A program made the translations under genes and the position numbers. From Candidatus Aenigmatarchaeota archaeon (GTDB lineage Archaea; Aenigmatarchaeota; Aenigmatarchaeia; QMZP01), in the NCBI GenBank assembly GCA_016202745.1, contig JACQOB010000082.1:1-11104 (forward strand): a DNA stretch of 11,104 bases, in the 5' to 3' direction. The notes under the pieces are model-generated. The model did not search any database, had not been told where the DNA came from, and saw nothing but the letters and a program-made list of their open reading frames with translations. Shown here piece after piece: positions 1-5,654 of this stretch (position 1 is its first letter; every line of letters begins with the position of its first letter).

Positions 1-2
1 GT

Positions 3-617
3 CTAAGGCTGAGGGAAGCCATAAACTCCCTTTTCAGGAGGAAAAAGAGCATCAGGATAGGCCTCTATGGGCCTGTCAACTCAGGGAAGACGACACTGGC
101 TAACAGGATAAGCATGGACTGGCTGGGCGAGGAGCTGGGCGCTGTTTCTGAGGTACCACACGAGACGAGGGAGATAGTGCAGAAAGAGAAAGTGACAATG
201 AAATACAACGGGAAGTCAATAACGTTCAACCTTGTTGACACGCCGGGCATAGCCACCAGGATTGACTACGAGGAATTCCTCAAGCATGGCATCGAGGCCA
301 AGGACGCCAAGAAGAGGGCGCGCGAGGCCACCAAGGGCGTGATCGAGGCCATCAAATGGCTTGACGACATGGACCTGGTGATATTCGTGCTTGACGCCAC
401 CATGGACCCGATCAACCAGGTGAACATAACAATGCTCGGCAACCTGGACGCAAGGGACATACCCGTGCTGATAGCCGCCAACAAGATCGACATGAAGGGC
501 TCGAGGACGCAGAGGATAAAGAGCGCGTTCCCGCCCTACAAGGCCGTGGGCATATCAGCCAAGAACGGGAACGGCATCAGCGAGCTTTACAGGAATGTCC
601 TGGAGCTGGTGGGCTGA
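3..617 (+). CDS. arvA: Era-like small GTPase of the OapA/ArvA family (5' end outside window)
   Basis: The reading frame is open from base 3, so the true start lies upstream; 204 residues are visible. G-motifs appear in order: P-loop GPVNSGKTT (visible residues 23-31), DTPG in the switch II region, NKID for guanine recognition and SAKNG near the C-terminus. Around them are blocks I recall from haloarchaeal OapA/ArvA proteins: TLANRI after the P-loop, a VPHETR segment, NGKS before the DTPG strand, DYEEFL after it, and QRIKSAFP after NKID. This family binds and hydrolyses GTP; in haloarchaea it is encoded near a replication origin and has been implicated in extracellular vesicle production. The OapC/ArvC partner follows at 879, supporting the assignment. 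The usual third partner (OapB/ArvB, DUF2073) is not visible and may lie upstream. Function in this organism is inferred; GTPase identity is very safe. Confidence 0.9.
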   Translation, partial: LRLREAINSLFRRKKSIRIGLYGPVNSGKTTLANRISMDWLGEELGAVSEVPHETREIVQKEKVTMKYNGKSITFNLVDTPGIATRIDYEEFLKHGIEAKDAKKRAREATKGVIEAIKWLDDMDLVIFVLDATMDPINQVNITMLGNLDARDIPVLIAANKIDMKGSRTQRIKSAFPPYKAVGISAKNGNGISELYRNVLELVG

Positions 618-637
618 CAAGGCCAACCCGGGCAAAT

Positions 638-646
638 CTTTATAAC
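638..646 (+). promoter_or_regulatory. TATA box for the 34-codon zinc-finger ORF
   Basis: The string CTTTATAAC is centred about 28 bases before the ATG at 670. Archaeal TATA boxes sit about 25-30 bases before the transcription start, so the RNA should begin at or next to the ATG, giving a leaderless message. The same geometry recurs before the CTP synthase gene. Confidence 0.6.
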
Positions 647-669
647 AGGACGCGGACAAATGGATTGGT

Positions 670-774
670 ATGCACTACTGCACCGCGTGCGGGAAGACGC
701 TCAGGGAAGGGGAGAATTACCTGAAATTCCACTGGGGCAACGGGATGCATTATCTGTGCACCTTTGCCAGATAG
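670..774 (+). CDS. 34-residue zinc-finger microprotein, CxxC-x19-HxxC
   Basis: A short frame from ATG 670 to TAG 772-774 encodes 34 residues. It has C4 and C7 (CTACG), then H27 and C30 (HYLC), giving CxxC-x19-HxxC; H21 is an extra possible ligand. That spacing matches half of a LIM domain (CxxC-x16-23-HxxC) and would suit a single treble-clef-like zinc site. A TATA box at 638-646 is placed for a leaderless transcript starting at the ATG. It lies between the Arv/Oap GTPase and the zinc-ribbon partner on the same strand, in a 261-base gap that would otherwise be empty. No family is recognised; a protein- or nucleic-acid-binding role is only a guess. Main doubt: short frames arise by chance, though the ordered ligands plus promoter make that less likely. 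Confidence 0.6.
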   Translation: MHYCTACGKTLREGENYLKFHWGNGMHYLCTFAR

Positions 775-861
775 CCTGATTGTATTATAGTGACAAATGC
801 TTCACATGCTGGCCAGTGCCAATATCACAAAGCCAGACTTCACCAACTAATCAATATCAAT

Positions 862-867
862 AAGGAG
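862..867 (+). promoter_or_regulatory. Shine-Dalgarno site for the OapC/ArvC gene
   Basis: AAGGAG lies 11 bases before the ATG at 879, somewhat far but usable. It implies a leadered message, unlike several neighbours. A TATA-like GTATTATA at 782-789 would put the transcription start near 810 and leave a leader of about 65 bases. Alternatively the gene is read through from upstream. Confidence 0.45.
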
Positions 868-878
868 ACAAGTATACG

Positions 879-1292
879 ATGCCAAACAGGTGCACAGGCT
901 GCGGGAAGATACATCCGGATGACGCCGCCTACATCATCAATAACGGCTGCGAGTGCGGAAGCAAGTTCTTTTTCTTCGTGAGGGAGGAGGACCTCCATGC
1001 GCTTGAGAATGAAATGGAGGGCATGACAGAGGAGCAGGTTAAGGAGATAGAGGGCGACGTCAGGGAGATACTTTCCGATGGCGACGGAATGGGCACGGTG
1101 ATACTTGACCTGGAATCAATAAGGGCTGTCGGCCCGGGGAAATATGTCATAGACATAACCAGCCTGCTTTCCCAGAAACCAATTGTGATTAAGACTGGGC
1201 CGGGTAAATACAAGATAGATTTCTCCGTCCTTGCGGGGCTCCATGGCAAGGGGATCAGGGACAGGAAAAAGTCATTCACCTCAGGGCGCTGA
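879..1292 (+). CDS. arvC: OapC/ArvC-family zinc-ribbon protein (DUF2072)
   Basis: The 137-residue product has a two-part layout typical of this archaeal family. An N-terminal zinc ribbon starts at residue 1 with the MPxxCxxCG signature (C5, C8) and closes with GCECG (C24, C26). A charged helical linker (about 35-75) follows. The C-terminal domain carries the repeated GKYxID elements around residues 98 and 118. Family members accompany the OapA/ArvA GTPase and the DUF2073 protein; a replication-origin link and a vesicle-formation role have been described for the haloarchaeal set, but the biochemical activity is not known to me. Here it lies downstream of the GTPase, separated by a zinc-finger microprotein. 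Its last 17 bases overlap the end of the opposing DJ-1 gene. The start is fixed by the family's conserved N-terminus. Confidence 0.88.
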   Translation: MPNRCTGCGKIHPDDAAYIINNGCECGSKFFFFVREEDLHALENEMEGMTEEQVKEIEGDVREILSDGDGMGTVILDLESIRAVGPGKYVIDITSLLSQKPIVIKTGPGKYKIDFSVLAGLHGKGIRDRKKSFTSGR

Positions 1293-1788
1293 GTATCGCC
1301 CTGCCGAACCTTTCCGCCGCCCCGGGGGCGTCCGCAGTTATTATGTTCCCGTCAACCTCCACCTGCTTTCCTGTGTAATCAGCCTCGTAATCCACCAGGA
1401 GCGATACTGCCCAGTCGGCGTTGAAGACAGTGGCCTTCCTGCCATGCAGCACTCCGGCCCTGGCCAGCACTGTCCCGCCCAGGCAGATTGAGGCCGTGAT
1501 CTTCCCGCTGTTGCAGGCTTTCTTTACCAACTGCAGCACCTCGGGGTAATCAGCCAGCCTGGGGCTTCCCGGACCGCCCACAACAATGACAGCATCCCAC
1601 TCCCTTCTTAGCGCTTCCTGGACTGTCAGGTCTGGCTTAACCCTCAGGCCCAGGACGCCCGCACAGTCCTGCTTCTCTATAGAGGCAACAGAACACTTGT
1701 GGCCTGCCTTCGTGAGGATGTCAAAAGGCTTCTGGAATTCCTCATCCCTGAACTGGGACTGCGCGAGGATAAAGAGGGCATTTGTCAT
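1276..1788 (-). CDS. DJ-1/PfpI-family protein (class I glutamine amidotransferase-like fold)
   Basis: The 170-residue length suits a single DJ-1/PfpI domain. The nucleophile-elbow cysteine is C102 in ASICLGGTVLARAG, and E17 is positioned as the conserved acid near the N-terminus. The VVGGPGSP loop (70-76) and the VDGNIITADAP block near the C-terminus are also typical. The residue after the cysteine is leucine rather than the histidine of PfpI-type proteases (CHG), so this resembles DJ-1/ThiJ-like members more than PfpI peptidases. Relatives are credited with glyoxalase, chaperone or redox-sensing roles; deglycase claims are disputed, and the substrate cannot be read from sequence. The ATG lies 4 bases after the stop of the TIM-barrel gene, with AAGTGAT as a possible ribosome site overlapping that stop, so the pair is probably one operon. 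Confidence 0.85.
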   Translation of the reverse strand: MTNALFILAQSQFRDEEFQKPFDILTKAGHKCSVASIEKQDCAGVLGLRVKPDLTVQEALRREWDAVIVVGGPGSPRLADYPEVLQLVKKACNSGKITASICLGGTVLARAGVLHGRKATVFNADWAVSLLVDYEADYTGKQVEVDGNIITADAPGAAERFGRAILSALR

Positions 1789-1792
1789 GAAA

Positions 1793-2626
1793 TCACTTCA
1801 ATTCATTATAAGTCTTCTGCAATAAAAGCGCGTCCTCTTCTATGTTGGGGCTTTCCGAGATGACTACGCCTTTTATCTTGTAATCCTTCCATGCCTGCAC
1901 AAGATCTGTGTAATTAAGTTTGCAGTCATTAAGATTGACATGATTCCTCTCACCTGACATGCCGTACTCAATCCCGGCGGCATGGATGTGCATGTTTTCA
2001 AGTCCTTCCCTCCCGAGGTGCTTTTCAACCAATGCAAGGTCGGCTGACCAGTCATTGTAGCTGTTATGCTTTCCCATGCTCCTTGCATGCTGGTGCGCGA
2101 AGTCGATGCAGGGCATCACCCCTTCTGTCTCCGCGGAGATCCTGACTATTTCTTCCAAGCCCCCGAATTGGGACATTTTGCCGCCCAGCTCAGGCCTGAT
2201 CCAGATGGACAGGCCTTCACCCCGCAATTGCTTTACAGCCGCCTCCAATTCCTTCTTCACCTGGCCGTATACGCTCCCGTGCGGCTGCTTCATGTAATAT
2301 GCTGCATGGAAGCATATGCTCCACGCGCCGCACAAAGCAGCTGTCCTGCCCGACTGCAGCACCCACCGCCTGCTGGCCTCGAGCGTTTCCCTCTTCTGCG
2401 CGTTCAGGTTGACCCAGTAAGGGCCGTGAGCTGAAAGAACAATATTTTCCTTTTCTGCTGCTGTTTTAACTTCTGGGGTTTTGCTTTCCCTGATATTTAT
2501 CGATCTTACAAACTCCAATTCCATTGAACCAAGGCCTAACTTTTTAACTTCTTTTATTCCGCCCATCGTGTCTCCAGACTTCGCAGACCAGGGTATCCCT
2601 GCCGTGCCGAACAGAAGGTCTTTCAT
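1793..2626 (-). CDS. Endonuclease IV-like TIM-barrel protein (Nfo/AP endonuclease 2 superfamily)
   Basis: The 277-residue protein opens with FGTAGIP and has the MELEFVR block typical of archaeal endonuclease IV-like proteins. Candidate metal ligands line up with Nfo: H67 in SAHGPYWVNL, H107 in CFHAAYY, E146 in RPELGG, D175 and H178 in CIDFAHQHAR, H213 in MHIHAAG, H229 in ERNH, and E258 in SESP. Where bacterial Nfo has DRH, this protein has ERNH, so one site is altered or shifted. Bacterial Nfo cuts DNA 5' to abasic sites and uses three zinc ions; activity here is likely but unproved, since other TIM-barrel enzymes share this superfamily. It is the first gene of a minus-strand pair with the DJ-1 gene and faces the MazG-like gene across 43 bases, so a leaderless transcript is likely. 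Confidence 0.82.
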   Translation of the reverse strand: MKDLLFGTAGIPWSAKSGDTMGGIKEVKKLGLGSMELEFVRSINIRESKTPEVKTAAEKENIVLSAHGPYWVNLNAQKRETLEASRRWVLQSGRTAALCGAWSICFHAAYYMKQPHGSVYGQVKKELEAAVKQLRGEGLSIWIRPELGGKMSQFGGLEEIVRISAETEGVMPCIDFAHQHARSMGKHNSYNDWSADLALVEKHLGREGLENMHIHAAGIEYGMSGERNHVNLNDCKLNYTDLVQAWKDYKIKGVVISESPNIEEDALLLQKTYNELK

Positions 2627-2639
2627 GGAATGAATTAAG

Positions 2640-2656
2640 ATTATATAATTATTAAG
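2640..2656. promoter_or_regulatory. Shared divergent promoter between the TIM-barrel and MazG-like genes
   Basis: Only 43 bases separate the two divergent ATGs. ATTATATAAT at 2640-2649 is a perfect palindrome centred 25 bases before the plus-strand ATG, so it fits a leaderless MazG-like transcript. For the minus strand the better-spaced box is TTAATAAT (about 2648-2655), centred about 26 bases from its ATG. The two boxes touch or overlap, so the pre-initiation complexes may exclude each other. Confidence 0.55.
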
Positions 2657-2669
2657 GATACATTATGTT

Positions 2670-2981
2670 ATGGACCTAAGTAAAATCCAGAAAATGAAAT
2701 CTGAATTCGACAGGGAACGGGGCTGGGACAAGTCCAGGGCGTCCAATGTCCTTGTGCACCTCCTGGAGGAGCTCGGGGAAGTTGGCAGGTTTGTGAATTT
2801 TGAGGAAAAGTACAAGACAAGGGAGATAGGCCATGAGCACGGCATCAGCAGGGAAGAGCTGGGCAGGGAATTCGCCCAGTCATTCATGCTTTTCCTGCAG
2901 CTGGCAAACCATTATGGCATAGACCTGGAAAGGGCCTTCGCTGACGAGATAAAGATAATGGAGAAGAGGTTCAGGAAGTGA
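2670..2981 (+). CDS. MazG-like nucleotide pyrophosphohydrolase-fold protein
   Basis: The 103-residue, all-helical protein resembles a single MazG domain. The first metal motif EExxE is present (E33, E34, E37 in HLLEELGEVGR). The second, normally ExxD, reads E67-F-A-Q70, so the usual aspartate is glutamine. The following LQLANHYGIDLERAF matches the conserved LAxxxGIDL-type stretch of MazG-like enzymes. Active relatives hydrolyse NTPs or damaged/non-canonical dNTPs to monophosphates, a pool-cleaning role. With Q70 the metal site may be weakened, or this is a subfamily with a different fourth ligand. A TATA box centred 25 bases upstream suggests a leaderless message. The PIG-L gene starts one base after the stop, so both are probably co-transcribed. 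Confidence 0.75.
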   Translation: MDLSKIQKMKSEFDRERGWDKSRASNVLVHLLEELGEVGRFVNFEEKYKTREIGHEHGISREELGREFAQSFMLFLQLANHYGIDLERAFADEIKIMEKRFRK

Positions 2982-2982
2982 T

Positions 2983-3672
2983 ATGAAGTATATTATGGCT
3001 TTTGGCGCACATTCGGATGACATAGACATCCGGGCGGGCGGAACTGCTGCGAAATATGTTGATAAAGGATATGGGCTTGTCTATGTTGTGGTGACGACTT
3101 CCGCCAGCGGCATCAACGGCCTTTCACCGAACGGATCAATAAAAATAAGACATGGGGAGGCAAGGAAGGCAGCAAAACTATATGGAACTGAACCCGTATT
3201 CCTGGATTTTCATCAATGTGTTTACCCTCCAGGAAAAACAGACAGGCTTCCAAAAGGAAATATCTGCATCTCCCAGGCATCTGATAATGAGAAAACAATA
3301 AGGATGGTAACGAACCTGATTCTAAAATATAAGCCAGAAATTATACTGACACATTGCACAGATGATTTGCATGAGGATCACTACCATACATCAGCGCTTG
3401 TCTATATTGCCTATAAAAGAATTCAAAAAACCCTGACTTCTGCAAGATTGTGGCTATGGCCCAGCGGCAGCAGGGGTTCTATAATAGAGTTCAAGCCGAA
3501 CAAATTTGTTGATATAGAGAATTACTTAGCCGCCAAAGACAGGGCAATAAAAGAACATAAGTCGCAGTGCGCGAGAAGCCCACGGTTACGGACTATTGCA
3601 ATAAAAAATGCAAAGTTCTGGGGCAATAAATGCAGATTCAGGCTTGCCGAGGCTTTCATAGAGGTTAAATAG
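2983..3672 (+). CDS. PIG-L/LmbE-family zinc-dependent deacetylase
   Basis: The 229-residue length is normal for this family. The N-terminal metal/catalytic motif is AHSDDIDIRAGGT, against the usual AHPDDxExxxGGT: H10 and D13 would bind zinc, D12 is the general base, and the usual proline and glutamate are Ser11 and Asp15. The second half of the site is HEDHYHT (130-136), the HxDH motif with H133 as the third ligand. Members remove N-acetyl groups from GlcNAc-containing substrates, including GlcNAc-inositol lipids, mycothiol and bacillithiol precursors and chitobiose; the substrate here is unknown. It starts one base after the MazG-like stop and ends directly against the opposing SOD stop. G+C is about 41% (540 bases counted), well below neighbours, suggesting recent acquisition. 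Confidence 0.85.
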   Translation: MKYIMAFGAHSDDIDIRAGGTAAKYVDKGYGLVYVVVTTSASGINGLSPNGSIKIRHGEARKAAKLYGTEPVFLDFHQCVYPPGKTDRLPKGNICISQASDNEKTIRMVTNLILKYKPEIILTHCTDDLHEDHYHTSALVYIAYKRIQKTLTSARLWLWPSGSRGSIIEFKPNKFVDIENYLAAKDRAIKEHKSQCARSPRLRTIAIKNAKFWGNKCRFRLAEAFIEVK

Positions 3673-4269
3673 TTACTGGTGAACCACTGCCTTGTACCTG
3701 TGCACCAGTTCGTTCACAAAATCCCAGTTGATGTGCTGCATGAACAGTTCTACATACTTCTTCCTTGAGGTGGCGTAGTCGATGAAGTAGGCGTGCTCAT
3801 AGACGTCAAGGATGAGCAGCGGTATGCAGCCCCAGACGCCGCCCTGGTTGTGCACGTCGCAGACATAGTTGTGCAGCCTGCCGTCAGTGAGGTCGAAGGC
3901 GAGCACCACCCACCCCCTGGAAACAAGCCCGCATGCGGCGAATTCCTTTGCCCAGGCCTCGAAGCTACCGAAATCCCTTTCAATCAGCTTCAGGATGTCG
4001 CCATGCGCCTTGGCCACCGAACCCATGTTGTCGAAATACCACTCGTGCAGGCGGACGCCGTTTGTGGCGAACGTCTCCTCTACTTTCAGCTCGCGAAGAT
4101 CGCTGAAGGTCGCGTTGGCCGTCTCAAGGTTGACAGCCTTGAGCTTCTCCCTTATCTCGTCAATCTTCTTCACATAGCCTGCATAAAGCACGTCATGGTG
4201 TTCAGCAAGCTGCTTCTCAGAAAGGAAACCCTCTATCCTCTTGTACGGCAAAGGCTTTACTTCTGACAT
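3673..4269 (-). CDS. sod: Iron/manganese superoxide dismutase
   Basis: The 198-residue product has the whole Fe/Mn-SOD fold. Metal ligands align as H24 (LAEHHDVLYAGYV), H75 (RLHEWYF), D155 and H159 (LDVYEHAYFIDYA). The active-site tyrosine is Y32 and the SRGW block ends at W120. Q142 in VHNQGG sits where Mn-type enzymes carry the outer-sphere glutamine, so manganese or cambialistic use is plausible, but sequence alone is not decisive. In the first helix the paired histidines of E. coli SodB (residues 30-31) are Leu28-Tyr29. There is no signal peptide, so it acts in the cytoplasm, converting superoxide to oxygen and peroxide. The strong ribosome site 5 bases before the ATG supports the start. 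Its presence implies oxygen exposure. Confidence 0.95.
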   Translation of the reverse strand: MSEVKPLPYKRIEGFLSEKQLAEHHDVLYAGYVKKIDEIREKLKAVNLETANATFSDLRELKVEETFATNGVRLHEWYFDNMGSVAKAHGDILKLIERDFGSFEAWAKEFAACGLVSRGWVVLAFDLTDGRLHNYVCDVHNQGGVWGCIPLLILDVYEHAYFIDYATSRKKYVELFMQHINWDFVNELVHRYKAVVHQ

Positions 4270-4274
4270 AATAA

Positions 4275-4282
4275 CACCCCCT
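4275..4282 (-). promoter_or_regulatory. Strong Shine-Dalgarno site for SOD
   Basis: On the minus strand the sequence reads AGGGGGTG, 5 bases before the ATG, an excellent match to the archaeal anti-Shine-Dalgarno end of 16S rRNA. It implies a leadered message, unlike the leaderless neighbours. Upstream minus-strand TATA candidates are AAATATAAC (4301-4309) and TTTAAA (4314-4319); only the second leaves room for a leader that contains the whole site. Confidence 0.65.
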
Positions 4283-4321
4283 GGATAATCATACCATAAA
4301 GTTATATTTGTGGTTTAAATG

Positions 4322-4329
4322 TTTTATAC
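4322..4329 (+). promoter_or_regulatory. TATA box for the first coiled-coil gene
   Basis: TTTTATAC is centred about 25 bases before the ATG at 4351, placing the transcription start at the start codon. It lies in the 81-base divergent gap shared with SOD and probably drives both coiled-coil genes. Confidence 0.55.
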
Positions 4330-4350
4330 GGCAAAGGACAAATAATAAGC

Positions 4351-4734
4351 ATGCCGCAGGTCAAGACAGTGAAATCTGTTCTGAACGAATTGATAGACAG
4401 GTCTAACGACCAGATAATGAGGATGAGGCTCATAGAGCAGAGGGGCAAGGGCCTCGCCTTCCGCGTGAATGCGCTGGAACAGGACATACTGCAGGAGAAG
4501 AAGAAGATATCGAAAGCCCTGGATGACTTCTCAGGCAGGCTGTCCTCGATGGATTCCAGGGTGGGGAAGATGGAAACGATGATGAAGGAGATTGTGGAGC
4601 AGATGAAGAGGTTCGTCACGCAGGCAAAGCTGCAGGAGATTGAGAACCTGCTGGACATATACAATCCAGTGAAGTCGCAGTTCATTACAAAGGCAGAAGT
4701 GGAGGAGATGATAGAGGAGAGGGTCCAGAAATAG
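4351..4734 (+). CDS. Coiled-coil protein of unknown function (first of a pair)
   Basis: The 127-residue product is almost wholly helical. Heptad-like spacing of hydrophobic residues runs from about residue 8 to 100, including LSSMDSRVGKMETMMKEIVEQM. A short non-coiled C-terminus follows (YNPVKSQFITKAEVEEMIEERV), in which the proline at 106 breaks the helix and looks like a docking tail. There is no signal peptide or membrane segment, so it should be cytosolic. A TATA box suits a leaderless start at 4351. A second coiled-coil gene starts 45 bases downstream on the same strand, so the two products may form a hetero-oligomer. The general form recalls archaellum accessory coiled-coils (FlaC/D/E) and SMC-like helpers, but no homology is claimed. 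Confidence 0.8.
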   Translation: MPQVKTVKSVLNELIDRSNDQIMRMRLIEQRGKGLAFRVNALEQDILQEKKKISKALDDFSGRLSSMDSRVGKMETMMKEIVEQMKRFVTQAKLQEIENLLDIYNPVKSQFITKAEVEEMIEERVQK

Positions 4735-4779
4735 GCGGCAAAACATTTAACTATAAGGACAAAATATAAGTGATATTTT

Positions 4780-5628
4780 ATGTTTCTGATGCTTTTTGGG
4801 AAGAAGAGGAGCGAGGTCATAGGGCCGCCAGCTTCAAGGATACCCACCGACGAAGTCATCTCCTATTCCCAGCAGGGGTTCACGGAGCCTGAGATAATTG
4901 ACGTCCTGAGGAAGGAGGGATACTCCCCGCAGGAGGTGGACAGGGCAATGAAGGATGCCCTGAGGTCTTCCGTAAGGGATGTTGGTTCGCCTTACAGGCC
5001 GATGCCAAGGCAGGTGCCTTCAGGCCCGGCTGGCTTCCAGGAACGGCCTGTACAGCAACCGAAGCCCACCAGGTTTGAGGACAGGCTGCCCGCATTGGAG
5101 CCGCCCGGAATGGCCAGGCCGCAGCCCCAGCGGAGGCGACCGCCACTGGGCTTCGAGGAGGAGCGGATGGATGAGGACGAGGATGTCCCGGAACGGTTCA
5201 CTGAAGAGAACGAAGACCTGAAGCTGCCTGAATTCTTTGACCGGCCGCCTGCCCCCATCAAGAGGCTTGAAAGCCCTGTCCGGGGCAAGAGCCAGGAGCT
5301 TGAGGAAGTCGCGGAAAGCGTTGTCGAGGAGAAGTTCGAGCAGGTTAAGAAGAGGATAAACGACATGACGGGAAAGGTGAACCAGCTGAACATGAGGATA
5401 TCGGAGCTGGAGAAGAAGATTGCAGGGGCGGAGACCGCCAGGCCAGGCGAGCTGGAGGACATGGAAAAGAAGATGGAAACCTACCAGGATTCCATCGAGA
5501 AGGTGTCCACAAAGATGGAGTCCATGGAAAAAGTCATGAAGGACAGCCTCACCCCAATGATGCAGTCCATGCGCATGCTATCCGACACGCTGAAGTCAAT
5601 GAAGGCGACGAAGCCTCCCAAATACTGA
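4780..5628 (+). CDS. Proline-rich linker plus coiled-coil protein of unknown function (second of a pair)
   Basis: The 282-residue product has three parts. Residues 23-62 form a small helical module (QQGFTEPEIIDVLRKEGYSP) of UBA-like or short helix-turn-helix appearance. Residues about 66-165 form a low-complexity linker rich in Pro, Arg and acidic residues, probably disordered. Residues about 171-275 are a two-segment coiled coil broken near GAETARPGE (216-224). There is no signal peptide. It follows another coiled-coil gene by 45 bases, suggesting a shared complex. AAGTGAT at 4768-4774, five bases before the ATG, can serve as ribosome site for the start used here. The TATA-like AAAATATAAG at 4761-4770 would instead fit a leaderless start at the next in-frame ATG (4789). 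A scaffold, cytoskeletal or chromosome role is possible; none is shown. Confidence 0.8.
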   Translation: MFLMLFGKKRSEVIGPPASRIPTDEVISYSQQGFTEPEIIDVLRKEGYSPQEVDRAMKDALRSSVRDVGSPYRPMPRQVPSGPAGFQERPVQQPKPTRFEDRLPALEPPGMARPQPQRRRPPLGFEEERMDEDEDVPERFTEENEDLKLPEFFDRPPAPIKRLESPVRGKSQELEEVAESVVEEKFEQVKKRINDMTGKVNQLNMRISELEKKIAGAETARPGELEDMEKKMETYQDSIEKVSTKMESMEKVMKDSLTPMMQSMRMLSDTLKSMKATKPPKY

Positions 5629-5654
5629 AAGCATAAATAGCTGATTTCTAAGTA

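Noticed and set aside
3793..4266. 157-codon plus-strand frame across the SOD gene
   Set aside because: SOD on the minus strand has all metal ligands and a strong ribosome site, so the plus frame is a shadow.
4302..4859. 185-codon minus-strand frame opposite the coiled-coil gene
   Set aside because: It is antisense to a coherent coiled-coil protein with its own promoter. Its product is a Ser/Ile/Phe-rich string typical of reverse-complemented Glu/Lys/Met codons.
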